Assembly (NCBI GenBank): GCA_007449985.2
Contig: VIIQ02000111.1
Location: 1 to 64,000 of the forward strand
Origin: Desmodesmus armatus
Taxonomy: Eukaryota > Chlorophyta > Chlorophyceae > Sphaeropleales > Scenedesmaceae
Length of the DNA: 64,000 bases
Reading direction: 5' to 3'
The translations under genes and the position numbers were made by a program. Every line of letters starts with the position of its first letter. Position 1 is the stretch's first letter. Below, piece after piece: positions 34,210 through 47,775 of this stretch. Below the pieces are notes generated by a model, which ran no database searches, was not told the DNA's origin, and saw nothing but the letters and a program-made list of their open reading frames with translations.

Positions 34210-36516
34210 ATGCAGCTCGCCCTCGGACGTGCTCCTCGCGTGAATGTGGCATCAAGGCAGCCTCGTGCAGCAGCACGCATCCAAGTTCAAGCAGCTGCCC
34301 GTCCAGCATTGCGCAGCAGCGTGCGTTGGTGGCAATTACGGGCAGCAGAGGTACGTTAGATCAGGCTTGCCCAGGCGAAAGGACACTGCTCATCGTTCCT
34401 CGAGTGCCTAGGTTGTGCATGCTTGTGTCCTGAGCATCCACGCAGGACTGGCAGCACTGACATACACTGCTGCTGCCTGCTGCTGGTGGGGTGTTTGCAT
34501 GCTGCAGGATGGTGCAGCAGCCGCTACAGCAGATGCAGCAGCAGACAGGTAACACCTTGCTGCCAACGTCACGTCTCCAGGCCTGCAGCTTGAACCAATG
34601 CATGTGTGCTGTGGGCAGGTGGCGCGCTAAGTTGTTCGCCAGCCCCACACCTCACCATCAGTGCGGTGCTGTTTCTGCCGTGTGCTTGCAGCAATGGAGC
34701 TGCAGACGCAGAGCAATCGATGTCTCCTCTAGACAGGGCGCGCCAGGCACTGGAGCAGGACCCCATTGATGCATCTCTCATGGTGAGCGCCAGCACGCTC
34801 GGGGGGGGGGGGGGGGCAGCTGCGTATGTGTTGCTGCGCTAGTGCTGTGCAGGCCAGCGGTGCAGTTGCATCTGGTTTTAGCTGGCAGGTGTGCCTAAGC
34901 GTGCATGCAGCTGCAGCTCGCCTGATGAACAGGCTGTCCTGTTTCTGCTTCTGTCTGCAGGCTGAGCTGCTTGCTGAGATGGAGGGTGAGATGTACGACT
35001 TGCGAGACCAGTTGGCACAGGCAGCAGGTGAGAGACCTGGGATGCTAAGCTGGACAAAGCGGCTCAGCATGTTTGTGAAGCGTCTGGGCAAGCAGCATCA
35101 AGGTGTGGTGCTGCACTCATGGCAACAACAGACTGATACCAACATAGGCTGCAGACACTGCCATAGGCTGCAGAGACTGCCTGAAGCCAGCTCAAGTGGC
35201 ACGCACAGTGATTTGAGATGCACTGCGTTGCTGCTGATGTCACGTCAGTGATTTGTGAGCGCTTGCTGTGGTGTCCCTGTTGTGCTGGTGTGCTGCAGGT
35301 GCTGCAGCCAAGGCTGAGTCGCTTGAGGGCAGCGTGGCCAGTGCAAAGGACCAGCTACTGCGCCTCTCAGCAGACTTTGAAAACTTCAGGAAGCGCACGG
35401 TGAGCAGCAACAGCAGCAGCAGAAGGCAGGGGCCGTGGTGTCATGGTCCCAGCAGTTCATAGAAGAGCCAGCTGCCGTCTGTGCAGTTTCAAACAGTTAC
35501 CACCAGCATGGGCTGCAGCAGTTGCGGGCTACCCAGTTGTAGGGCCAGCACATGCCTGCACCGCGGCAGGGCCACGTGCACGCAGGGGTTGTGGCAGCAG
35601 TGGTCACTGCCTGCGCTGCTGCGACCCTGCATTAGGCAATAGCTGGGGGCCAATCCTGCATGGTGCACATGCAGGAGCTGTGCTTGACTGTGCTGCCGTC
35701 TTTCTATGTGTTGGCAGAACGCTGGTGTTGGACACGGTGTGAGTGCTTGAGTGTGATGCTGTGCTGTGCCTGCAGGCTGACGAGAAGGCTGAGCTGTCTA
35801 GTCGTGCCAAGGGTGATGTGGTGCTGGGCCTGCTGCCCCTGGTGGACAACTTTGAGCTGGCACGCACACAGGTCAAGGCAGAGACAGAGGCAGAGCAGAA
35901 AATCAACAACAGCTACCAGGTTGGTCGGGTGCATGTGGGGTGGCGTTGTGATGTGCAGCTGCCGCTGGGAGTGTTGGGCAGTGTTGGGCCTGTGTGATGA
36001 AGCATTGGAGTTTGTGTGATCAAGTGTGCCTGTAGAGAGCCAGTGGTTCTGCTTTGTGCAGTGTTGATGAGACACCGGGGATGCTGATTAGAATCATGCG
36101 CTACTGTCTGGTCTGTGCCTCAGAACTGTGTGCTTTTTCAAAGGGGTTGAAGTCTTGACACGGCCCAAGGAGGCTGCATGTGTTCCTGCAACCCCACTGT
36201 GGTACCTTGCGTCCTGCCTGCCTGCTCACAGGGCCTGTACAAGCAGATGGTTGACATCATGAAGGGTCTGGGTGTTGATGCCATTGACACAGTGGGCTCA
36301 CTCTTTGACCCTGAGATGCATGAAGCCATCATGCGTGAGCCCAATGACGAGGTGCCTGATGGTACTGTCATCATGGAGTTCAGGAAGGGCTTCAAGATGG
36401 GTGAGCGCCTGCTGCGGCCAGCCATGGTCAAGGTGTCATTCAGCGAGACACCCACAGAGGTCAGCAGCGCGGATACAGACTCGGAGCCGGCAACCATCGA
36501 TGAGACAAGCAGCTGA
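34210..36516 (+). CDS. CGE1: Chloroplast-type GrpE nucleotide exchange factor
   Basis: Seven exons join in phase to 289 residues: 34210-34350, 34508-34548, 34692-34782, 34961-35027, 35299-35399, 35776-35919 and 36232-36516. Exon 1 (MQLALGRAPRVNVASRQPRA...) is Arg/Ala/Ser-rich with no acids, as expected of a chloroplast transit peptide. Then come an Ala/Asp linker, a long coiled coil (AELLAEMEGEMYDLRDQLAQ; LEGSVASAKDQLLRLSADFE), NFRKRT, and LGLLPLVDNFELARTQVK. The GrpE head follows: GLYKQMVDIMKGLGVDAIDT, LFDPEMHEAIMREPNDEVPD, GTVIMEFRKGFKMGERLLRP and AMVKVS. It swaps ADP for ATP on chloroplast HSP70B. The 41-base exon 2 adds only an Ala-rich stretch and is where alternative splicing near the transit-peptide end could act. 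TGTAA at 36689-36693 is a good poly(A) signal. Confidence 0.95.
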
Positions 36517-37625
36517 GCAGGGCAGCTAGGCCGGGAAGCAGCAGGGCGGAGCAGCAGAGATTATATTTTCATCATCTGAGTGGAAGTGGGTGGGTGAGTT
36601 GTGGTTGATGTACTTCTCATGAGAGGATTGAAGAGTTGGTTTGTGTGGGTGTGGCTGGTGTGGTTGTGGCTGGTGTGGCAAGCAGACTGTAAAGAATGCA
36701 CAGAGGAAGGTAGTTCTAACACAGCATCATCATCTGGTCATTTGTGGCTACGATTCAGAGGGATCCATTGCACATGCGGAATGGAGCTAACGCAGGTGCT
36801 GGCATTGGACCAGCACACCATCCAGAATCATCACCATATTGTTTGAGCCAGATACTGCATTGCCAGCTGATTCACACCAGCCGCCGACGTTGTGTTGCAA
36901 CGGCCCCAGAGCAGCAAAGAGAATACAGCATCAACAGGAATGCTAGTTACATTGTGTTCTGTGTTCCCATTTTTGTGTGTTCCCAGTGTCTCCGCAGGAA
37001 ATCTTGCTACCTCCCCGGTTCCGGGCACTGTCTCACAGCATCAACAGGAATGCTGGCCAGCACAGCGCTCGGCAGGCACAGTTGCCTCCAAACCCTCAGC
37101 AGCTTTCCCAATGTGCAAGTTGGCTGGACTATGAAGCACACACACATTACTGTGGGTCAGCTCGTAAAAATCAGACCGCCAGGCAGGACGCACACTTTCC
37201 AACATGTAGATTGCACAATGCATGCACTTGCGGATCCAGCATCATGCCTTTGAACACTTACAGCTGCATTTGTGAAAGCCGCTCGCTCAACAGGCATCAC
37301 ATGCCGATTAGGGCCCCCTGTTTCGCCATGTGTTACAACCTGCTACAGCCCCAGCTGTTATCAAGGGACTGGCTTCCTTTGCGGCATAACCAGACTTACC
37401 TCATAGTAAAACAACTTTAGTAGCACTTTCTTGCATCGAGTAAAAGGTTTGTTCTCTTGAAGCTATTTGTACTGTTTTCGTCTGGACAAGTTCGCTGGAG
37501 CTCCAGCTCGGACACCAAAATACACTGCTAGCTGCCCAAAGTATTGTTTTGACTTGAAGGTTCAGCGAACAGCAGCCGGCAGGAGCTGGTTCGCGTGGGC
37601 AGACACTAGAGCAGCAGTGGGCAGG
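36517..37625. other. Spacer between GrpE and flagellar protein genes
   Basis: No exon is supported. It holds a GTGTGGCTG-rich stretch near 36640-36670, the GrpE poly(A) signal, and a 20-base direct repeat ACAGCATCAACAGGAATGCT at 36925-36944 and 37035-37054. The promoter of the downstream gene should lie in 37400-37625. Confidence 0.45.
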
Positions 37626-39816
37626 ATGGAGAGAGGCAGGACACAGGAGCCTCGGATGCGGATGCCAGACCCCTCCACCAAAATGCTGCGGAGTGGTTTC
37701 GGCTCACAAGTCAGGAGCACCAGCCCTTCAGAGCCCTCTTTTGGGTTCGGCACAAGCGTCAGGGATGCATCTCTGCGGGTAAGGCAGCTGCTGCAGAAGG
37801 AGGGTCCAGCACAGCACAAAGCTACAACCAGCACACCACACTTTGTTCACCAGCATCCCTCGCATGGCCACAATGCAGTTGGTTTCAGCTCTGTTTTGTC
37901 ACTGTTGCCAGCCCCTCACCCACGCCCGACCTTGTCTGTGTCTTCCTGCAGCAATACCTGTCCCCTGAGCATGCCAAGGCTATGAGCGGCAACAACAGCC
38001 AGGGACCTGTCTACAAGGTCTACGTGAGTGACATGCGAGTCGCATGCTAGAGGTCCATACAGCATGCAGTCAGTGCTGGAAGACCAACTTGTCACTGCCC
38101 TGCCTGCAGGCCTGCCCCCAGCACCACCAGCACAGAGTCTGCCAACAGCCAGTAGGCTGGAACTTACATGCTGTGGTACCTGTCAGGAGCCAGTGACTTC
38201 CTGACCTTTTTTGTCATTGTGCTGACGCTTTCCTTGTGTGCTTGTGTGCAGTCTTCCGTTGGGCCCCAGCCTGACTCCACAGTCGCCAACCCTGGCAGCA
38301 TGACCTTTGGCACAGCACAGCGGCTGCCCAAGCCTGGCAAGGATGGCGTGCCCGGCCCAGGTCAGCACCCACATGACACACAGCAGTAGTGTGCAGCCAG
38401 TCGTAGTAGCTTGTCATGGTGGCTGGGATTGTGAAGCCGGTGCATGGTGGCATGCCAGCACAGACTGTGCATGTGACGAGTTCAGTACGTACACTGCAAA
38501 AGTCCCAAACAAAATAGCTGTGGATCTGTGCCTGCTGCATCCTGGTCATTGGTGGTGATCCTTGCTGTGCTGTGTTCCTGCATGCAGGCCACTACCGTAC
38601 CCTCTCTGCACTGGGTGAACAGACGGAGAGCAAGCGCTCCACATTGCCCCGGGCGGTGTTTGGAACATCAACGCGTGATGATTCTGTGCCCAAGGTACGG
38701 CAGCTCAGCTCAATCGGCGACTGGGTACTGTGACATCATGCTTGTCCTGCACAGCCTCTCTGGCCTTGATGTCAGTGGAGTCCACCATCAACTGAACAAT
38801 CCTGCACGAAAAGCTATCCCGGTCACACATGAGCTGACGTGAAGGTGCTTGTATGACTGTCTGTGTGTCCTGCAGTGCCAGTCAGCGCCCCCAGGCGCAT
38901 ACCAGATCCCAGGCGCCCTGGGCCGCCAGGTGGTCAGCACCAAGGAGTCAGCACCAGGCATCAAGATCGGCACCAGCTTGAGGGCTCTGGACTATGAGGT
39001 AGGGCTCAGCTCATAGCAACCGAGACACGAGCCCACTTTCGTGCCATGCATGTGATCCCAGGCTGGTACTGGTACACCTCGGATGCATGTGTAGGGCTTA
39101 CTGGCTGGCGTATCTTGCCTGCTGCAGGTGGCGCGCGCCAAGAACCTGCCAGGGGCAGGCCAGTACAACACTTACCGGGCAGTGGGCAAGCAGCCGCTGA
39201 GCAGCAAGAAGACGCTGCCAGCACACTCCTTTGGCAAGTCAACAAGGGATGCCTCCAAGAAAAGTGAGTGTCGGGCTGCCCTGTATATGCAGACGCTGGA
39301 GCACAATTTGCATTAGACCCCTACATCTTGCAGTGGGAAGCTAAGCACGATGTGCGGCACAGCCAGTATACGTCATGAACTTTTAACTCCACGGTGATGC
39401 TGATGTTTCCTGCATGCTGTTGTTCCTGACACCCCTGCAGCCTTCATCTCCAAGGAGCACGAAAAGCAGGCCTTTGGCATGAACAGCCCAGGCCCTGGCA
39501 CAGCCCAGCCCCTCAGCAGCTCAGGAGCACAGAAGCTGTCCACAAAGTCCACCAACCCAACATGGGGCTTTGGCACCAGCAGGGTAAGCACGGCACAGCA
39601 TGCATCAGCAGGCTGTCTTAGTGCCACAGTGTTCCAGTCTGGAGAGTTGAACATATTTGCAACCGATGAGGAGATAAAGCTTTGTGATGGATAATTACGG
39701 AGTACAAGCCAAGTTGTCCTGACATGGAAATGTTGCTGCCCCTTTCTGCCTGGTGTGTGCAGCGTTTGGCAGAGTACTGCAACGACTCACCTGGCCCCGG
39801 CACATACTACGCCTGA
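37626..39816 (+). CDS. SHIPPO/STPGR-repeat flagellar microtubule-associated protein
   Basis: Eight exons join in phase to 298 residues: 37626-37778, 37952-38023, 38252-38360, 38588-38694, 38876-38998, 39128-39263, 39441-39583 and 39763-39816. The protein is made of spaced PG-rich repeats typical of SHIPPO/ODF3 and related ciliary proteins: SAPPGAYQIPGALGRQ, NLPGAGQYNTYRAVGKQ, NSPGPGTAQPLSSS and the C-terminal NDSPGPGTYYA-stop. Between them recur FGTS/FGFGTS motifs (SFGFGTSVRDAS, VFGTSTRDDS, HSFGKSTRDAS, WGFGTSR), one per exon. Family members bind axonemal microtubules. There is no membrane segment or enzyme domain. The start at 37626 follows a G-rich context; the frame extends upstream without another convincing Met. 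TGTAA at 40062-40066 is the likely poly(A) signal. Confidence 0.88.
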
Positions 39817-40763
39817 TCCAGCGCCTGAGGCTGGCCAATGGATGATCGGCTCTCAGCACCGGCAGACACACAGGAGGCTGTGTGCGCGATGCAGTTGGCC
39901 AAGCAAGCAACGATGCTGCCAAGTACAGCAAAACTCGGCCCAATGGCAGGAGGGAGGGCAGTGCCTGGAGGAGCAGGTTGCTTGGTCCTGCTGGTTGAGC
40001 GGTGGGCTGGCCCATAGCAAGCTGCCTGTACCATGGCTGTGTCAAGCCAAAAGAGAGTGTGTGTAACCTGTCGCAGTTCACGTATGATTCTGCAGTGCTG
40101 TTGGTGTCGGCAGCTGAGGCGGCTGTTTGAGCTGAAACAAGCTCATCCAGCGGCATGTAAGCAAAAAGAAAGAAAGAATTCGATACACCCCCTCTGTATC
40201 GTAACGCCATAGGATTCCTCCCATTGGCCTCGCATCCTGTAAGGACGGCTCATCTCATGCATGCTCGAGGGCTAAGGCAATGGCACTCCTGGCCCCACTC
40301 ACTCCCCAGGGGCACACCTGGGGGCATGTGCCTGTTATACTTGATACTGGAAAATAGCTGCAGCAATTCTGGAAAGTGTTGCAGTTGATGTAACAGGCGA
40401 CTGTGCGGCAATCCCATGCCCAGGCACAACCAGGGCACTGACAACAGCAACAACGTACACTTGCATATGTTACAAACTACACAGTTGCCAAACTCTTCAC
40501 TTTTGTAATACAGGCACATCAGACGCACACTCAGACTGGGATGCTGACATGGCCCCCTTACACCACAAGCAATCACTCAAACACATTGTACAATCACCAC
40601 AATTGCCATTACAACAATGGCTGACCCCACCAACAAGGGCTGAATACTTGTCTACGTGGCAACACCAATCGAGGCGCCATTTCAGATGCAGCAGGATACT
40701 GCGGTCTGCAGCCCTCAGCTGCACTTCCAGTCCTTGTTGTGCAGAACTGCATCACACCCTTGA
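39817..40763. terminator. Convergent 3' region between flagellar gene and MPS1
   Basis: No exon seen. TGTAA at 40062-40066 serves the plus-strand gene; TTACA at 40609-40613 and 40558-40562 (TGTAA on the minus strand) lie 150-205 bases after the MPS1 stop. The transcripts are therefore unlikely to overlap. Confidence 0.55.
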
Positions 40764-43700
40764 TCAGCGCCAGCCTGGCTGTCCAGGTTGTGGAGCTGTG
40801 GGTATGCGGGACCTGCTGCTGCTGGGTCCGCTGCCAGTGCCGGCAGACAAGCCGCCAGTGCCAGCCTGCCGCTGCTGTTGCTGCTGCCTGTGTGCTGCTG
40901 GAGCCTGTGCTGCCACCTGCTGCCCAGCCGTGCCCCTGGGGCTGCTGTTGCCGCTGGAGCTAGCTGAGCTGCTGCTGTTGAGTGTGGCTGTGCCCAGCTT
41001 CTGCATGAGTTCGCGTGTGAGCTTGTCCAGGTCTGGCACCCCAGCTGACGCCCCTGCTGCCAGCTGGGCCTGCAGCTGAGCCACCAGCAGCTTCATCTGC
41101 TCCTCAGACAGCATGGCAGGGGCCACAGCGGCGGCTGGCTGCGCGACCCTGTTGGGGTGCAGGAAGGAGTGGTCCAGCAAGTCCTGCAGCAGAAACAACC
41201 ACACACAAGACTTGTTCTAAGGCATGAGATGACGCATTTGCAATCGAGACGGCCAACACAACAGCCTTCATAAACCAATGTCATTTGGGTGAAGGAGCTT
41301 TTGCAAGCTATGCAATTGTACGAGAACGGAACCACGCTCAACAGGCACAGGGAGACTTGTGCTTTGCAATAGACCTGCACAGCACAGCTTAGCACTATTG
41401 ACCACTGAGCCAGCTACTCCAGCCACTCTGAACAATGGCGGGGTAGTTCAGTGTTTGCAGTGCAGCACAGCACGCGTGCTTGTAACCATTTGGGCCGCAG
41501 TGTTCCGCTGAGCCGTACCTGCAGTGTGATGCGTGTCTTGGGGTCCCTGTCCAGGCAGCGCTGCATGACGTGCATGAGGTCCTTGTTGGCCAGCTCAGGG
41601 AATGACACCCGGTGCTGGGGGTTGCAGATGGCATGCATCTTGGGCACAAACGGCAGGTCCGCAAAAGGCGTCCTGCACGGCACAGCAGAGGCAGCCGTAT
41701 ATGGTTTTGCCCGGATGATATGTGCATCAAGGCGCATGCAGCATAACATCTGCATTACTGCGCGACTCGTGGCATGGTTGCAACAGCAATGCTACTAGTG
41801 TTGGCATGGGATAGGGGTCATGCATCCAGGAGTCCAGGCTTTGCATGCCATGGTGGCGATCCTGCCTGAGCCGTACCTGCCGTACACCATTTGGTACAGG
41901 ATGCAGCCCAGCGACCAGACGTCACTGGGGCGCCCCACCTTCATGGGGGGCCCACCCAGGATGTTGTTGGTGCCACCCAGGATGGCCTCAGGGGACATGT
42001 AGTTCAACGTGCCAACCTGCAGCAACCATACACATTCCTGCTGTGTCAGATCAATGTTGCGACTACGTTCACCTGCACCTTCATACTTCTCTCACACACA
42101 CCCTGCCAGCCGGGCAGCCTGTTGGTGTTGTCGCGTGTCATCATCCTGTGGCAGCCAGAAGCCACCAGACATGCACAATGCATAGTGCAAGCCTACAGCT
42201 TGTTAAGTGCATCAGACACAGTGACAGCCCCCTGGGGCCCCAGCCGCCCCCAACCCCAACCCACCTGAGACTCCCTGGCAATGGATGTGGTGTCCCCGTT
42301 GATGGCCTTGGCAATGCCAAAGTCGATGAGCTTGAGCTGGCCCTCAACCAGCAGGAAGTTGGCAGGCTTCAGGTCACTGTGCACGATGCGCTGCTCATGC
42401 ACACCCGCAACAGCCTGCACAAGCACCCAGCAGCACAAGCACATCAGGCACAACACTTCACCATCATCACAACACCAGTGGTAGGTAGCATCAGACAGTC
42501 CAGTTCAGGGTGTATGCTGTGCTGACCAATGCTATCAGAACTAGCAGGGATTAATGGGCAGCACTGGCACAGAGGTGATGCCAAGCCCACCCTACTGCCG
42601 GCTCACCTGCAGCATCTGCTGCCAGTAGAGGCGGATGAAATTCTCATCCAGGTTGTCCTTCAGCGCCCCCGCCTCCTTGCGCGCGGCCGCGTGCTTGGCC
42701 AGCAGCCGGGCCAGGTCGATCTCCCCATACTCCTGGACCATGTAGATCAGGCCCTCCTCAGTGAACACCTGCAGCCAACACACACGGCACACACCACACA
42801 CACAGCGAATGTACGTCATGGTTTGACTATCCTGGTCGGACTGTATTGGTATGCCTGCTAGGTCTGCTTGCATGTGACTCTCATGCATTCGATATATTCA
42901 ACACACGGCATTCAGAGCCATTGCAACATTGTTGTGCATACTGCACTGTCCAGACTCTCATGCATAGGCTGCCAAGGTGCGCCAATACGGCACATCAGCA
43001 TGTGCAGGCTCAGGCCAGCGCAGGAGGCAGTTGGTGCCACTTCCCTCCGCCCATGCCCGCCCGCAGCAGCAACAGCCGCTGCCTCACCTGGCTCTCCACC
43101 AGCTGAATGATGTTGGGCTTGTCCCTGAGGCTGTTGAGCAGGTTGATCTCGTCGATGAAGCCGCTGGCAGCCTCCTCGTCACGCCCAGCCAGCTTGATGC
43201 GCTTCAGCGCGTAGATCTTGCAGCCAGGACCCATTACCTGGACAGGGCAGGTGCAGCAGGGCAGGCAGTGCGGGAGGGAAGCAATGGATATGTGGGCACA
43301 TTGTGGCTTCATGCAGCAATGGCATACCCATGCGCAGCCAAAATGCACAAGGAAGGTTGGGTTGTCTGCATCGGCGCCTCTACTTTGATGCGTCCAGCAC
43401 TGCGCACCTTGAAGACCTTGCTGCTGCCACCGCGCCCCACGCACTCCAGCTTGTGGTAGCGCACACCCTGCACAAACACAGTCTGGGGGTCCTCCTTGGG
43501 ACGCAGCTGGCGCACAGCCTGCTGTTGCTGCTGCTGCTGCTGCTGTGGGGGCGGCGCCTGGCGCTGCTGTTGCTGCTGCTGAGCCTGCTGCCGAGCTTGC
43601 TGCTGAGCCTGCTGAACAGGAGCATGTGCCGCTTGCCCCTGCCGCTGCTGTTGCTGTGGATGCTGCTGCTGGGGCTGCTGGCGTGCTGTTGCTGGGTCAG

Positions 43701-46700
43701 GCTGCTGGGCAGTTGCAGGTTGTGGCTGCCTGTCCCTCGGCCTGGCCTGCTGCTGCTGCTGTATAGGGGCGGGTTGCTGCTGCAGCACCTGCTGTGGCTG
43801 CTGAGGGTGCTGCTGTGCAGCCTGTGTGGCCACTGCTGCCTGTGGTGCAGCATCCACAGGCGTCACTTGCTGCTGCTTTTTGACTGCAGCTTCAGGCTGC
43901 GCAGCAGAGGGATGCTGGTGCGTCTGCAGCGGCCTGCAGGCAGCAAGCACACATGAATGCCAAGCACACATGATGTTGAGCCTTTGCCACACATGCATCC
44001 TTGCCTGCCATGGCGTATGAAGTGTGGCCAGACTGTGACGCATGAAGATGCCAAGGCCAATGACATACTGTGGCTTGCGGTGGGTGAGTGGGTGGGCGCG
44101 TGGAGCGCTGCCTCCTGTGGACCTGGTCCAGGTGAGCTGTGTGTTGGGAGGTGGGCCGGGGGAGGACTTCACCACTACGCAGTACTTTGCCCTGCATCAA
44201 ACAGCAGTCATGCAAGTGTAAGTGCTGGGCACCCACCTGAGAGGCTCCCGAGCTGCTGCTGGCTGCCTTGCCTCACTGCTGGCTGGCGCCCTGTGTGAGG
44301 AGCTGGCCTGCATGGCTGTGTCCAGGCCCCTGCGCCCAGGGCCTGCAGGCGTGACCGTCACGGCTGCAACATCCGGCAGCACCACAGTCGGTGCCGCTGG
44401 CATTTCTTCATCTGCGCCCGCTGGCTGCACTGCTGCCCTAGCACACGGCACGGCTGCCAGGGGCCGCCTGCTCCTGTCCACCTGCTGGTGACTGCTGGGC
44501 TGCTGCTGCTGCTGCTGTTGCCTGCCGCTGGTCTCCTGAGTGCCCCTGCTGGAAGCACACTTGCTGGCATGCCTGCTGCTGGTGCCATCAGCTGCTGGCA
44601 GCACGTCACTGGGGGTGGTCTCCAGGGAGCTAGGCAGCTGGCCCTCCACAGGGGAGCTCCACAGCCCCAGGCCTTGCACAACTGCGCATCAGACACGCGC
44701 CGACACAACCAAAAGCTCAAACACAGCCAGACCTTCTGTGAAAGGCACACAGGTGGTGACGGCTTGGAACCACCAGCACACATGAACAGAATTGTGTCTG
44801 ATAAAAAAGAGCAGAACACAGTCATCCAGCAGCTGTTAGGGGCTTGTGAGTTAGCAGCGCTGTTGTCAATGAGCTGTCAGGGCCGACCCACCTGCATCCT
44901 TGCCCCTTCCCGCAGCCATGGGTGTGCCCCGATCCTGTGCACGTGCTGCCAGCCTGCTGCCAACAAGGGGCACACTGTCCTCATCCGTGGACGCGGTGGG
45001 GTCAGCAGCAGCCTGCAGCACGGCACCAGCCCCACTGCCCTGGCTGCCACTGACATCCTGGCCTGCATGGCGCTGGCCCTGGCAGCTGCTGGCCCCTGCG
45101 GGGTCCTCCTCACTTGGCGCATCCTCCCCTGGCTGCACCCTGCACTGCTGCCCATGCCGCACAGCTGCTGCAAGCTTTGGTGACACACTGGGGCTGGGCA
45201 CACTCTCAGCGGCTGCCCTGCGCTTGCGCCCGGCACCGTTGACATCCCAACCGGCATCTCCTGCGATGGTACCAGTGCTGGGTTCATGCACGGAGCCTCC
45301 TGCTGCTGCTGCTCCTGCTGCCGTTTCGTCACGCGCAGCAGATGATGCTGTTGCTGCTGCCGCTGTTGACTGCTCTGCAGCAGCTGCTAGAGCCGCTGGT
45401 GCGTCTGTGGCGCTACCACCAACACGCAGTGCCCTTGACTTGAAGCCTGCGGCATGAAAGGCAGCAGAGCATGTGGCAGTGATGCTGATGCTTGACCACA
45501 AGAGAACCCTGTGTTGTGGTCACGTGTGTTGCTGCCAACAGGTGCTCAAAACAAGCTGTGGCGCAGCTACCTTGCTGCCGTGTTTGTACCCACCGAAACG
45601 CTTGAGCCCCAGAGTGGCTGTGTTGCCACCGCCGCCGCCACCACCGCCCGCTGGTGTCATGCCCCCTGCCAGTGGGGCTGTGTTGGGCTTCGCAGCAGCT
45701 GCACCTGCACACAGTAAGAAACAATCCATTGAGAGCGACAACAACACGCATGCTGTAACTGGGATGGTGTCTGTGTGCAGGGTAAATTGTATGGTGCGTG
45801 GGACAACAAGCCGTGCTCAGCACACCTTTCTCTCCAGCTGCTGCTGCGGTCACTCCGCAGCTGATGGTGGCCTCCTCCAGTCCGTCAATGGTGGAGCTTT
45901 CAGTGGTACTGCTCTTGTAGCTCACAGCACCACTGGAGAATGGCATGGTGCCGTCATGTCCTGGTGGTGATGGTGGAGGTGGTGGCAGTCCAGGCAGCCA
46001 GCAGTTGAGGCAGGCACATGCTGGTTGCTCCTTTTGCATACAGGATGACACGCAAGGTGCTGCAGATGTCGCATGCCAGCACATGTTGACAGCGTGACGT
46101 GCACGTTGTCCATTGTGTCATATGACTGCCCCGCTGCTGTCTCACCTGAGGCCATGGACCTGCTGGGGCTGCTGCTCGCATTGGACAGGAACCCACTGTG
46201 GCCCTCCACAGTGTAGGCTGCTGTGCGCTGGCTGCTGGCACTGACTGACCCTGCAGCACAACATCACAGCACACTGCCTGACTCATGGCGCTCCAGAGGC
46301 TCAACAGGGCAACCCATTTGCGGTGGAGAATTACTACGGGCGTGGTGAACTTCACAGCAGCAGCAAGCCTTCTGTTATCTGGCACAGGTGAAGGATGGAC
46401 ACATCAAACCTTGGCCCTCAGCAAACTGCACCACCCCACCTGCTCTGTGGTGTTGGCCGTGTGCTCCCAGCACCTCCCCAGCATCATGCACATCTGCTGC
46501 AAACGTGACCGCCCGCGCAACATGGTGGTCATGCTGTCCCACCCCTGCTGCTGCTGCTGATGTTGCTGCTGCCGGTGCCTTGAGACAACTGGCCATGCTG
46601 CTGCCCCTGGGGTGGCCTGCAGAGGCCAGCACAGACGGTGGAGCCCGCACTGTGCTGGGGTGGCCACTCAGGCCGGACTTCACACCAAGGCCGATGCTGG

Positions 46701-47775
46701 GCGCAGGTGTGGTGGCTGCGTGCTGCGCCATCGCACTGCAGTCCAGCGTGATGGTCTCTGTTGCTGGGCCAACTGCTTTCAGGTCAAAGGTGCCACTCTG
46801 CAGTTCACCCTGCAGCTGCTGCAGGAGACTGCAGCCAGCAGCAGGCAGGCAGGCACAAAGGGGCTTTCAGCAGGCATTGTGGTGTGGGCATCAGCAGGGG
46901 TGCATGGCTGGGTGAAACTGCTGTTGGAAGACTGTGCTGAACCCAGGGAGCCATGGCCTGACAGCTTGCTGCTGGCACAAGCACCACTGCCACCTCACCT
47001 AGCTGGCTGTGCATCTGCCCGCATGCCCTTGGCAATGATGCCCAAGGCCTTGCTGATGTGTCCTGCCGAGTGCTCCAGCACGGCCCACTCGTAGTACAGG
47101 CGTGCACTGGCATCCCCAATGTGCTGGTTCTTCAGGGTCTTGAAGGTGTCGCGCGCGTCATCTGGGCTGCGTGCCCTGCAGTGATTGAGCATGTACACCT
47201 GCCTACTTCACATGATGTGTCCCTGCTTTCACAGTTGTGAACATGTGCACGGTGTTGTGATGCAGTAGGTCAGGCGCTGCTGCATGTGCGTGTCGGTTGA
47301 GGAGCGCTTTTGCTGGATGCAGGGAAGCAGGGCAACAGGAACAGTGACAGCTCACAACTTACCACTGCTGCCTGGCAAAGCCCAGCCATAGCTGAAGGTA
47401 GGCCTCCTTCTGCTGGTTTTTGCTGCGGGGCACCTCCTGCGTGGCCCAGTAGTACAGGTGGTAGAGACTGACCCTGGAGGGATCCCCACCACCTGGCTGC
47501 TGCTGTGTAATGTTGCTGCTGTGCGCTTCTTCGAAGATCAGCAGCGCTCTCCATGCCTCTGCTGACTGTGGAGCTGCCTTGACAGCTGCCACCAGGCACT
47601 GGCGCTCGCTGGCGCTATGTTCCACATCACCACTGCAGCCTATGGGGTGCCCTTTGAGGTACGCCTCCAGGTCTGGCAGCCAAGAGCCACCTCCAATCCT
47701 GCTGGCAGTGTCCATCGCACTTCTGTGCTGTTCTGGCAAAGTTGGATGTACAACCAGCTGCAGTGCGCCCTGCAC
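40764..47775 (-). CDS. MPS1: MPS1/TTK-type spindle checkpoint kinase
   Basis: A many-exon minus-strand gene. The first exons (47775-47363 and 47175-46999, in phase) encode an N-terminal TPR module like that of MPS1/BUB1: [34 protein letters not shown], then [20 protein letters not shown] and [21 protein letters not shown] long Ala/Ser/Gln-rich middle (about 46850-43440) has poorly defined exon edges. The kinase domain runs from about 43480 to 41160: glycine loop [13 protein letters not shown], Lys in [26 protein letters not shown], catalytic loop [13 protein letters not shown] (HSD rather than HRD, as in MPS1), DFG in [16 protein letters not shown], then [12 protein letters not shown] and [17 protein letters not shown]. 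The tail is Ser/Gln-rich. MPS1 phosphorylates kinetochore proteins to signal unattached chromosomes. Start is 47775 or the in-frame Met at 47715. Confidence 0.9.
43510..43885 (-). repeat. Poly-Gln tract coded by CAG runs in MPS1
   Basis: The exon just before the kinase glycine loop encodes a long Gln/Pro/Ala tract. Such tracts are common across this window's proteins; here it directly abuts the kinase domain. Frames on the opposite strand (poly-Leu) are shadows. Confidence 0.8.

Noticed and set aside
43303..43956. Plus-strand poly-Leu frame
   Set aside because: Shadow of the poly-Gln exon of the MPS1 gene on the minus strand.
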